Assembly: GCF_900089835.1 (NCBI RefSeq)
Contig: NZ_OANU01000030.1
Location: 1 to 52,757 of the forward strand
Length of the DNA stretch: 52,757 nt
Source of the DNA: Vibrio thalassae
GTDB lineage: Bacteria; Pseudomonadota; Gammaproteobacteria; Enterobacterales; Vibrionaceae
Direction of reading: 5' to 3'
Positions 44,181 through 52,757 of the stretch are shown here, one piece after another. The position numbers and the translations under genes were made by a program. The first letter of the stretch is position 1, and each line of letters begins with the position of its first letter. Under the pieces are notes generated by a model. It worked only from the letters and a program-made list of their open reading frames with translations. It was not told the DNA's origin and did no database searches.

Positions 44181-45407
44181 TTATAAAATGTGCTCTATCG
44201 CATCGAAAAACCGGTCGACTTCTTCCAGTGTGTTGTAATGCATAAAACCAACCCGTAAAACGCCCCCCTTATCTTCGAGTCCGAGTTGCTTTACCAAGCC
44301 TAGGGCATAAAAATGGCCATTCCATACACAGATATTTTGTTCGCCAAGGAATTTCGCCATCATCTCTGGTGAATGCTTGCTTGAACGAAGCGCAAAGGTT
44401 GGAGTACGCCTTTTATGAGAGGGGTCAGCAATACCATAAAGGCTCAGCGACTCACATCGTGAAAGCCGTTCTAGAAAATAACGACTAATTTGCTCTTCAT
44501 GATGACTCATGTCCATAAAGGCAGATTCCAACTGTTGTCGCAAGCTTTGTCCTTTTCCCCAATGGGCTAGGTAACGGACTGCCTCAACAAAACCGGCCAT
44601 TGCTTCGAAGTTTTGTGTGCCTGTTTCAAAACGCCCAGGCCCAACATCTGTTGCAGGCTGGACTTTATAGGGTTTCAATGACTGCAACCACATTGGAGAG
44701 ATATACGCTAAACCGAGATGAGGACCAAAGAACTTATAGGCCGAGCAGACCAAAAAATCACACTTTAGATCTTGCACATCAATCAGTGCATGGGGCGCGT
44801 AATGAACCGCGTCCACATAAACTAGCGCCCCCACTTTTTGGGCTAACTCTACAACGCGCTTAATGTCTGTAATAGACCCAGTGATATTTGATGCATAAGT
44901 CACCGCGATCAGTCGGGTTTTGTCACAAATCAGGCTCTCTAAATGATCTATATCCAAAGTGCAGTCACTTTCATCAACCTTAACCTGTTTGACCACCGCC
45001 CCTCTGTCTTCAGCAGCTTGCTGCCAGCTCGATACGTTCGAGTAATGGTCAAGCGCCGTGACAATGATTTCATCATTGCGCTGCCAATCTCTTGCTATCG
45101 CCCTACTCAACTGGAAGGTTAACGAAGTCATGTTAGCACCAAACACGATGTTGTCTGCTTGTTCTGCATTAAGTAAGGCTTTCCCATGATGACGCGCTCG
45201 GGCAACGAGTTCTACGGTTTGTTTACTAGAAAAGTAGTGACCACCTAAATTGGAATTATAACGACCAAGATAATCCGTCATGGCTTTAAGCACAGAACCC
45301 GGTACTTGAGACCCTCCAGGGCCATCAAGAAATAACACTGATTGATCGTTATACGATTGATTCAGAGCAGAAAAGTGCTCTCGTGCTGAACTAGGAGTGA
45401 AGTGCAT
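44181..45407 (-). CDS. Class V PLP enzyme, cysteine-desulfurase-like (VC1184 subfamily), without catalytic Cys
   Basis: The 408-aa protein has a SufS-like fold with the PLP lysine in CSAYKFFGPH (Lys225), the ring-stacking region VDAVHYAPH (Asp199, His202) and VLRVGFMHYNT near the end. At the place of the SufS persulfide cysteine (RTGHHC) it has WNGHFY (362-367), so it cannot run the normal desulfurase reaction. It corresponds to the family known from V. cholerae VC1184. Its start overlaps the stop of the upstream 2OG dioxygenase gene by 17 bases, so both act in one pathway, perhaps hydroxylation and then PLP-dependent cleavage or elimination of an amino acid. Confidence 0.85.
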   Translation of the reverse strand: MHFTPSSAREHFSALNQSYNDQSVLFLDGPGGSQVPGSVLKAMTDYLGRYNSNLGGHYFSSKQTVELVARARHHGKALLNAEQADNIVFGANMTSLTFQLSRAIARDWQRNDEIIVTALDHYSNVSSWQQAAEDRGAVVKQVKVDESDCTLDIDHLESLICDKTRLIAVTYASNITGSITDIKRVVELAQKVGALVYVDAVHYAPHALIDVQDLKCDFLVCSAYKFFGPHLGLAYISPMWLQSLKPYKVQPATDVGPGRFETGTQNFEAMAGFVEAVRYLAHWGKGQSLRQQLESAFMDMSHHEEQISRYFLERLSRCESLSLYGIADPSHKRRTPTFALRSSKHSPEMMAKFLGEQNICVWNGHFYALGLVKQLGLEDKGGVLRVGFMHYNTLEEVDRFFDAIEHIL

Positions 45408-46050
45408 TGCGCGTATCCTTAGCGGTCAACACAAACAGATCCATGTAGCCTGCGTTTCGGTTATCGATACAGCGGATTGGCTGAGCATTATGCCAAAGTT
45501 TAGAGTCATCAAGGATAGCCACTTCTCCATTCTCCAACACTTTTCTGAAAAATGGGGCTTCCCTATTATCGTTGTAGAGCATAATTTCACCACCGACGAT
45601 ATTTTCTCTACCGATACCGACCAACGCGATATGGTCAAAGCCATCCTGGTGAACACCTTCAGGCGCCACTTCAGTTTCATCGAAGACCGCTGCGATCCTC
45701 ATTTGATGGATTTCGATTTCCTGTCCATTGGGTAACGCATTGGTATTTACAAATAGAGTCACCAACTCCAACATCGCCGAGCTTTGCATCGTCGATTCTA
45801 AGACCGGTTCAAACTGTCTGATTACATCGCCTTGGAAGTGGTTAAAATGCTCAGATTGCACAAAGCAATTATCACCTTTGTCTGTAATCTGACCATCCTC
45901 AAAACGCACCACCGAATAACGACGTAAGCGATATTTGCCATCAGCATGTTCAGTATTAGGTAGCATTGAAAACGATGGTGCCAACTGCTCCGTCGCTCGA
46001 CCGCTCAGACTAGTAAGATGTAATGTACTTTCAGCACTATGCAGCATCAT
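45391..46050 (-). CDS. 2-oxoglutarate-Fe(II) dioxygenase family protein (IDO/BsmA-like)
   Basis: The 219-aa cytoplasmic protein has AGGAG before ATG 46050. The iron ligands are visible as GVHQDGFDH (His134, Asp136) and KLWHNAQPI (His187); the Arg after it (PIRC, 193) may bind 2-oxoglutarate. The family includes L-isoleucine 4-hydroxylase, so a free L-amino acid is a plausible substrate. It overlaps the PLP enzyme gene (17 bases) and is the first gene of the operon. Confidence 0.86.
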   Translation of the reverse strand: MMLHSAESTLHLTSLSGRATEQLAPSFSMLPNTEHADGKYRLRRYSVVRFEDGQITDKGDNCFVQSEHFNHFQGDVIRQFEPVLESTMQSSAMLELVTLFVNTNALPNGQEIEIHQMRIAAVFDETEVAPEGVHQDGFDHIALVGIGRENIVGGEIMLYNDNREAPFFRKVLENGEVAILDDSKLWHNAQPIRCIDNRNAGYMDLFVLTAKDTRNALHS

Positions 46051-47520
<1,470 letters not shown>

Positions 47521-47552
47521 ATTTAACATTTTGTCTCATTATTTTTGAAAAC

Positions 47553-47590
47553 AAGAAACCCATAGGTATGCCCTGTGGGTTTCTTTTTGT
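47553..47590 (+). terminator. Terminator after trxB
   Basis: AAGAAACCCA and TGGGTTTCTT pair, with GG/CC inside and a TATG loop, followed by TTTTG. Confidence 0.85.
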
Positions 47591-47635
47591 ATAATCACTG
47601 CTACTTCTAATAATAATACTCATTAAGCCTTCTAC

Positions 47636-49423
47636 ATGGATAAGAAAAAACAGCGGAGCTTGAATAATTGGCTCAAAACGCAGAGCAAGCTCGCTAAACG
47701 CTGGCTAGCCATTGCGATTGGCCTTGGCGTTCTTTCAAGCCTGTTTTTATTAGCGCAAGCTGCGCTTATCGCCACAATATTACACCAACTCATTATTGAG
47801 CATGTCGACAAATATGAACTCGTTCCTCACTTCCTAGGTCTACTGGTCGCGGTGGCAGGTCGTGCTGGGTGTGCTTGGGGACGCGAAATCGCTGGCTTTA
47901 AATGTGGCGAACAGATCCGTTGTTACATCAGGCAGCTCATTCTTGATAAATTGCGAGAACTTGGACCTGCTTATATAAAAGGTAAACCTGCTGGTACGTG
48001 GGCAACACTTGCGCTTGAACAGGTGGAAGAGATGCAGGATTTCTTCGCTAAATACTTACCTCAAATGTCCCTCGCTGTAGCTGTTCCTATCATCATCCTT
48101 ATTGTTGTATTCCCTATTAACTGGGCTGCAGGTTTAATTTTCCTTGTGACAGCACCACTCGTTCCCTTGTTTATGGCATTCGTTGGGATGAAGGCAGCCG
48201 ACGCTAACCGTAAAAACTTTAAAGCTCTTCAGCGCCTTTCTGGTCACTTTTATGACCGATTGCAATCGATGACAACCATTCGTTTGTTTAATCGCACAGA
48301 GACAGAGACCGAAGTCTTACGCGGTGCGTCCGAAGTATTTCGTAAACGTACGATGGATGTGTTAAGACTGGCCTTCCTATCATCTGCGGTTTTGGAGTTC
48401 TTCACATCGATCTCTATTGCCATCACTGCTGTCTATTTTGGTTTCAGCTATATTGGTGAGCTTAACTTTGGGCATTATGGCGTCGGTGTGACGTTATTCG
48501 CGGGTTTATTCATTTTGATTCTAGCACCCGAGTTTTATCAGCCATTGCGCGACTTGGGTACGTTCTATCATGCCAAAGCACAGGCCGTTGGCGCTGCTGA
48601 GAGTATCGTCGAGTTTTTAGATACCGAAGTGTCCGAATTGCCACAAGGTAATCAAACCATCTCCCACCCTCACAGTATCTCTATCGAAGCAAAGGATTTA
48701 GAAGTATTCAGTCCTGAGGGGACTCGTCTTGTCGGTCCCATCAGCTTCAAAATCAACGCCAACGAAACGGCGGCACTAGTGGGTCCAAGCGGAGCTGGCA
48801 AAACCAGTTTTGTCAACACCATTTTAGGATTTATGCCGTATCAAGGCTCTTTAAAAGTTGCGGGTATTGAACTTAAAGAGCTTGATCAAGCTGACTGGCG
48901 TAAAAACATCAGTTGGGTTGGTCAAAATCCACTGCTCCTTCACGGAAGCATTCTCGACAATATCACCCTAGGCAATACTGATGTGAACCAAGAGCAAGTA
49001 AACAATGCTCTTCTGGCGTCGTACTCCGCCGAGTTTGTCGAAAAACACGGTTTAGATTATCAAGTAACTGACCGTTCTGGTGGTCTTTCCGTCGGTCAAG
49101 CTCAGCGTATCGCGCTAGCAAGAGCAATGGTTCAAAACGGAAATTTCTGGTTGCTAGATGAGCCTACTGCAAGTCTCGATGCAAAAAGTGAGCGTCTTGT
49201 GAATCAAGGTATCCACACCAGTACCGCGGGTAAAACGACTTTGATAGTCACCCACCAGCTCTCTCAATTAAAGAATGTTGATACCATTTTAGTGATGAAT
49301 CAAGGCCGTTTAGAACAGCAAGGCAGTTATGATTCACTGTCAAACTCAGATGGCTTATTTAATAGCATGCTATCTGCACATCAGTCGTCCGTTGCTCAAG
49401 ATAAGGGGAATTTAGATGCGTGA
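47636..49423 (+). CDS. cydD: Glutathione/cysteine ABC exporter subunit, cytochrome bd assembly
   Basis: CydD with CydC exports reduced thiols to the periplasm, needed for cytochrome bd and c-type heme assembly. The 595-aa protein has six TM helices (residues 1-320) and an ABC domain with Walker A GPSGAGKTS, signature LSVGQAQR and Walker B FWLLDEP. The next gene starts within its end (8-base overlap). Confidence 0.95.
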   Translation: MDKKKQRSLNNWLKTQSKLAKRWLAIAIGLGVLSSLFLLAQAALIATILHQLIIEHVDKYELVPHFLGLLVAVAGRAGCAWGREIAGFKCGEQIRCYIRQLILDKLRELGPAYIKGKPAGTWATLALEQVEEMQDFFAKYLPQMSLAVAVPIIILIVVFPINWAAGLIFLVTAPLVPLFMAFVGMKAADANRKNFKALQRLSGHFYDRLQSMTTIRLFNRTETETEVLRGASEVFRKRTMDVLRLAFLSSAVLEFFTSISIAITAVYFGFSYIGELNFGHYGVGVTLFAGLFILILAPEFYQPLRDLGTFYHAKAQAVGAAESIVEFLDTEVSELPQGNQTISHPHSISIEAKDLEVFSPEGTRLVGPISFKINANETAALVGPSGAGKTSFVNTILGFMPYQGSLKVAGIELKELDQADWRKNISWVGQNPLLLHGSILDNITLGNTDVNQEQVNNALLASYSAEFVEKHGLDYQVTDRSGGLSVGQAQRIALARAMVQNGNFWLLDEPTASLDAKSERLVNQGIHTSTAGKTTLIVTHQLSQLKNVDTILVMNQGRLEQQGSYDSLSNSDGLFNSMLSAHQSSVAQDKGNLDA

Positions 49424-51137
49424 TTTACTCCCTTACTTAAAACTGTATAAAAAGCATTGGTTTGGTCTATCTTTGGGCATGCTACTCGCCTTCGCGACGC
49501 TGTTTGCCTCCATTGGCCTACTTACCCTGTCAGGCTGGTTTATTTCTGCTGCTGCGGTTGCCGGTTTAACCATTGCTCGCGAAACCTTTAACTATATGTT
49601 GCCAGGCGCTGGCGTGCGTGGCGCTGCGATGGCGCGTACCGCCGGACGCTGGGGTGAGCGCGTAGTCAGCCACAATGCGACCTTCAAATTACTCACCGAT
49701 CTTCGAATCTTCTTCTTTACCAAGTTAGCGCCGCTTATTCCCGGTAAAGCCGTCAACATTCGTGATGCGGATATGCTCAACCGTCTTGTGGCAGACGTTG
49801 ATGCAATGGACCACGTCTATTTGCGTCTTGTTAGCCCTATTATCGTTGGCGTATTTGGCATCCTATGTCTGACCGCCATTCTTTGTTGGTTCGACATGAC
49901 CCTTGGCCTCACACTTGGCGCAATTTTAATGTTGCTGCTTATCATCTGGCCCGTCGTTTTCTATCGTTTGGGAAGTAAGAATGGTGAGGCACTGACTCTC
50001 AACAAAGCGGAATTGCGCATTCGTACTTTAGATTGGTTACAAGGGTATAGTGAACTGACCCTGTTTGGTGCCGAATCTCGTTACCGTAAGGCTATTGTCA
50101 CAGCACAAGACAAACTCATTGCCAACCAACTGGTTAACGCAAAAATCTCAGGAATGGCTCAGGGTCTACTGATTCTTGCGAACGGCTGGCTATTAATACT
50201 GATGCTTTGGCTTGCGGCAGATGGTGTTGGCGGAAACCAGCCTGATCCATTAATCGCACTAATGGCCTTTGCGACCATGGCAAGTTTTGAGTTGCTTATG
50301 CCGATTGCTGGTGCGTTCCAATATCTAGGGCAAACGCTAACCTCGGCAAAAAGACTCAATGAAGTGATTCTAGCGACGCCTGAAGTCACCTTCCCTAGTG
50401 AGCCTTTTGCGCATTCGAACGAGTACTCTATCGAGCTTGAGCACGTTTGCTTTAGCTATCCCGATGCCAATGAAAAAGCACTTCGCGATGTAACGCTCTC
50501 TGTGGCGGCTGGACATCGTTTAGCGATTGTAGGTCAAACTGGATCGGGCAAATCAACGTTGCTGCAGCTCATTTCACGATATTGGGACGTCGACCAAGGC
50601 AAGGTTGCCCTCGCCGGTGCTCAAATTCAAGACTGGAGCGAAGGTCAACTTCGTGAAGCAACCAGTATTGTGAGCCAAAAAGTCGATATCTTGAATGGTA
50701 CGTTACGCGATAACTTGTCGATGGCAAAACCTTCTGCTTCTGATGCAGAGCTTATTGAAGCGCTCGACAAAGTAGACCTTGCACATTTGACCGACGATAT
50801 TGGTTTAGACGCTTGGTTAGGGGATGGCGGCCGTCAACTTTCTGGTGGTGAAAAACGCCGTATTGGTATCGCACGAGCGCTATTGCACAATGCACCGATT
50901 TTATTACTCGATGAACCTACAGAAGGGTTAGACAAAAAGACGGAACAGCAAATCATGCAATTGTTCGAACAGCACTTTAAGGGAAAAACAGTGATCTTCA
51001 TTACTCACCGTTTAGTGCACCTAGAACGTTTTGATGCCATTTGTTTGCTTGAGGACGGTGAAGTCCTAGAGTATGGCCACCATCAGGACCTTCTTCGCCA
51101 ACAAGGTCGTTACTTTGAATTGAATCAAACACTGTAA
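49416..51137 (+). CDS. cydC: Glutathione/cysteine ABC exporter subunit, cytochrome bd assembly
   Basis: Partner half-transporter of CydD, 573 aa with six TM helices and an ABC domain: Walker A GQTGSGKST, signature LSGGEKRR and Walker B LLLDEPTEG. It begins 8 bases before the cydD stop, so the two subunits are translated together. A large terminator follows. Confidence 0.95.
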   Translation: MRDLLPYLKLYKKHWFGLSLGMLLAFATLFASIGLLTLSGWFISAAAVAGLTIARETFNYMLPGAGVRGAAMARTAGRWGERVVSHNATFKLLTDLRIFFFTKLAPLIPGKAVNIRDADMLNRLVADVDAMDHVYLRLVSPIIVGVFGILCLTAILCWFDMTLGLTLGAILMLLLIIWPVVFYRLGSKNGEALTLNKAELRIRTLDWLQGYSELTLFGAESRYRKAIVTAQDKLIANQLVNAKISGMAQGLLILANGWLLILMLWLAADGVGGNQPDPLIALMAFATMASFELLMPIAGAFQYLGQTLTSAKRLNEVILATPEVTFPSEPFAHSNEYSIELEHVCFSYPDANEKALRDVTLSVAAGHRLAIVGQTGSGKSTLLQLISRYWDVDQGKVALAGAQIQDWSEGQLREATSIVSQKVDILNGTLRDNLSMAKPSASDAELIEALDKVDLAHLTDDIGLDAWLGDGGRQLSGGEKRRIGIARALLHNAPILLLDEPTEGLDKKTEQQIMQLFEQHFKGKTVIFITHRLVHLERFDAICLLEDGEVLEYGHHQDLLRQQGRYFELNQTL

Positions 51138-51146
51138 CTCGACAGC

Positions 51147-51195
51147 AAAAAGCCCGCTTGGCTGGCCTTGATTAAGGTGCCAAGTGGGCTTTTAT
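51147..51195 (+). terminator. Terminator after cydC
   Basis: AAAGCCCGCTTGGC pairs with GCCAAGTGGGCTTT (one G-T), enclosing a smaller CCTT-GATT-AAGG hairpin, followed by TTATT. Confidence 0.85.
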
Positions 51196-51233
51196 TCACC
51201 ATACACCGCTTTTCGGCCTATGTGAAAAATCGG

Positions 51234-52520
51234 CTAATCGTGAGCGTCCTCCGTTCTTCTCGCTCTAACTTGCATAATTCGATTATTTTTCACCTTAAGT
51301 ACTTCAAAATCCCATTGTTGATAACGTATATGGGTTCCGGATGTTGGCACACTTCCTACACGCCAAGAGATGAAACCATTTAACGTTTGGAAGCCCTCAT
51401 CAAGTTCTCCCTCCAACTCCTGAATATCTAATTTGTGTTTCAATTCGTTGGTCGGAATCAAACCATCAATTATCCAACTACCATCGCTCAGTGACTTAGC
51501 CCAAACCTGTTGAGGAGCCATACCAAGTTGCCCCGCAATTGATTTAAGTAAATCATGGTGTGTTACTAACCCTTGAACATCACCGTACTCATCCACTAAG
51601 AAGGCCATTTCAGAGCTCGTTTGTTGCATGTGATTCAGTAGGGCCAACCCTTTCATTGATTCAGGTACAAACCTTGGTTTACGAAGCATCTTCGCCAACC
51701 GACCCGTTGAAAGCACCTCATATTCATCAAGCAAATTTTTAGAAGAGATGGTGCCTATAATATTGTCCAGCCCACCTCGGCATACGGGCCATACCGAGTG
51801 CTTGGTTTGCCTTAACTCCCTTAACGCTTGTTCAACGGGCTTATCAATATCAAGATGATGAATATCGCTACGAGGCGTCATCAATGACGTAACGGCTCTA
51901 TCGTTAAGATGCAACAAGTTACGGATCATCATCAGCTCTTGTTGCTCAATCGCGCCCGATTCCGATCCCTCTCTAACCAAGGCGATAATATCTTCTTCAG
52001 TCACACAGTCATGGTGTCCTTCTTTCTGACCGAGTAAGCGCAGCATTGCATCGGTCGACACCGATAGCAGCTTAACAAAGGGGCTAGTAACGAGTGACAG
52101 CCAGTGTATTGGGTAAGCGACTACCATGGCGATTTTCTCAGCATTATTTTGAGCTAATCGCTTAGGGACCAATTCTCCGATCACAATAGCAAAATAAGTG
52201 ATGGTGATGACCACTGAGGCGGTTGCCAATGCGCTCGCTATCTCAACATCCACGCCTTGTTCACTAAGCCATGAAGAGAGAGGAGCCGATAAAATAGCTT
52301 CACCAAAAATACCGCTGAGAATACCGATTGCAGTGATGCCAATTTGAATAGTAGAAAGGAATAACGTGGGGTTGTTTTTGAGTTGTAAGGCGAGTTGTGC
52401 CGATTTCTGTCGTTCTGCCATTTTTCGCAGTCGACCACTCTTTGCAGCGACCAATGCGATTTCTGACATGGCAAACAAGCCATTAAGTCCAATCAAGCCA
52501 ACTAATAATATAACGTCCAT
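51234..52520 (-). CDS. CNNM/CBS/CorC_HlyC-domain membrane protein
   Basis: ATG 52520 gives 428 aa: a CNNM (DUF21) domain with three or four TM helices (LNGLFAMSEIALVAAK, IQIGITAIGILSGIFGE) to about 190, two CBS domains (MTPRSDIHHLDID; LVDEYGDVQGLVT) to about 330 and a CorC_HlyC domain to the end (DEGFQTLNGFI). Related proteins handle Mg2+ or Co2+ or are annotated as hemolysins; the ion function is inferred. A longer frame to 52610 runs through a group II intron end and is rejected. The intron lies 28 bases upstream, so the 5' leader or promoter of this gene has been altered. Confidence 0.88.
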   Translation of the reverse strand: MDVILLVGLIGLNGLFAMSEIALVAAKSGRLRKMAERQKSAQLALQLKNNPTLFLSTIQIGITAIGILSGIFGEAILSAPLSSWLSEQGVDVEIASALATASVVITITYFAIVIGELVPKRLAQNNAEKIAMVVAYPIHWLSLVTSPFVKLLSVSTDAMLRLLGQKEGHHDCVTEEDIIALVREGSESGAIEQQELMMIRNLLHLNDRAVTSLMTPRSDIHHLDIDKPVEQALRELRQTKHSVWPVCRGGLDNIIGTISSKNLLDEYEVLSTGRLAKMLRKPRFVPESMKGLALLNHMQQTSSEMAFLVDEYGDVQGLVTHHDLLKSIAGQLGMAPQQVWAKSLSDGSWIIDGLIPTNELKHKLDIQELEGELDEGFQTLNGFISWRVGSVPTSGTHIRYQQWDFEVLKVKNNRIMQVRARRTEDAHD

Positions 52521-52547
52521 AAAGCAGTCCAGTGATGCACACACTAA

Positions 52548-52757
52548 GTCGGGTAGACGACACTTGTTACCAAGTGCCGTCCCCCTAAGAACCCAGCGTG
52601 CAACTTTCACTGCACTAGGCTCAAGCCTTCACGAAGGCATCGTTTGATACCCAGCAACTTATAAAGCAGCGAGAATAGGCTCCTTCCAAGAGTTGCGAGC
52701 TTGCCTTTTTGACTTTCTCTTAGCCAAGTATTCTTGGTGTTGAGGGTCATATGGTGT
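52548..52757 (-). mobile_element. Group II intron, 3' end (domains V and VI), cut by window edge
   Basis: On the minus strand 52622-52589 folds as a 34-nt domain V: GAGCC...GGTTC outer stem, AGC triad and a GTGAAAGT-type terminal loop region. TTA links it to domain VI (52585-52548): GGG/CCC, a bulged A seven bases from the end, a 12-bp stem and a GTAA tetraloop. The intron ends ...CCCGAC, obeying the AY 3' rule. The region 52757-52623 should be domain IV; a short open frame there is not recognisable as reverse transcriptase. Most of the intron is outside the window. Confidence 0.8.

Noticed and set aside
44181..45407. Cysteine desulfurase (SufS/CsdA) for the class V PLP enzyme
   Set aside because: The persulfide Cys position is Tyr367 and the RTGHHC motif is WNGHFY; the general fold is kept but not the reaction.
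52521..52610. N-terminal extension of the CNNM/CBS protein to 52610
   Set aside because: The extension translates group II intron domain VI; the family starts at the MDVILLVGLIGLNG segment.

Overview
The window reads as a piece of a Vibrio chromosome. The grounds are a tnaC-tnaA-tnaB tryptophanase locus, a long-form GAPDH, several families typical of Vibrio (DUF3334, DUF3392, DUF3581, DUF2797, long PurC), and a right half (purC, maeA, DUF3392-sanA, DUF2797, class V aminotransferase plus 2OG dioxygenase, trxB, cydDC) whose gene order matches what I recall of V. cholerae around VC1180-VC1190. Genus is inferred from gene content and memory, not from a search.

Layout. 0-9 kb: a transposase remnant at the left edge, emrD, a tandem-SBP diguanylate cyclase, a DUF3124 protein, a frameshifted orphan TRAP binding protein, a LysE-type exporter, and a two-gene unit of a 58-aa lipoprotein overlapping a 736-aa secreted protein of unknown function. 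9-14.2 kb: assimilatory/detoxifying nitrite reduction nirB-nirD, an FNT channel and the siroheme methyltransferase cobA; the 449-bp region shared with the lipoprotein unit holds an FNR-like site and palindromes. 14.2-14.7 kb: two copies of a hairpin-ended intergenic element. 14.7-22.1 kb (mostly minus strand): an OmpA-like protein, GAPDH, a Fur-box-preceded siderophore-interacting protein, ridA, tnaB, tnaA and the tnaC leader peptide. 22.3-27.8 kb: a decayed stretch with an alpha/beta-hydrolase lipoprotein broken by a 13-bp tandem duplication, an IS200-type insertion, a wrecked transporter gene and a twice-frameshifted TPR-like gene, interspersed with intact DUF333, cytochrome b561 and DUF3581 genes. 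27.8-34.5 kb: an isoprenylcysteine methyltransferase-like enzyme, ydiJ, a CheC/CheX-like DUF3334 protein, DUF2786, and a Sel1-TM-J-domain protein. 34.8-52.7 kb: sulA under a LexA box, purC with a PurR site, a 3'-truncated IS4 copy, hrpB, maeA, DUF3392-sanA, DUF2797, the PLP enzyme/2OG-dioxygenase pair, trxB, cydDC, and a CNNM/CBS protein whose upstream region carries the 3' end (domains V and VI) of a group II intron running off the right edge.

How the genes work together: nirBD with the FNT channel and cobA form a nitrite uptake/reduction/cofactor set; tnaCAB with ridA form a tryptophan catabolism set in which RidA could remove 2-aminoacrylate; trxB, cydD and cydC are a redox/cytochrome bd assembly set. 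No phage-defence system, CRISPR array, tRNA or rRNA was seen. The most unusual items are the near-duplication between the tnaC and tnaA starts, the covarying hairpin elements at 14.3-14.6 kb, the active-site-Cys-less PLP enzyme coupled to a 2OG dioxygenase, the exact CheC-family motif in DUF3334, and the uncharacterised lipoprotein/secreted-protein unit facing nirB. Five loci show frameshifts; whether these are real decay or sequencing errors cannot be decided from this text alone.
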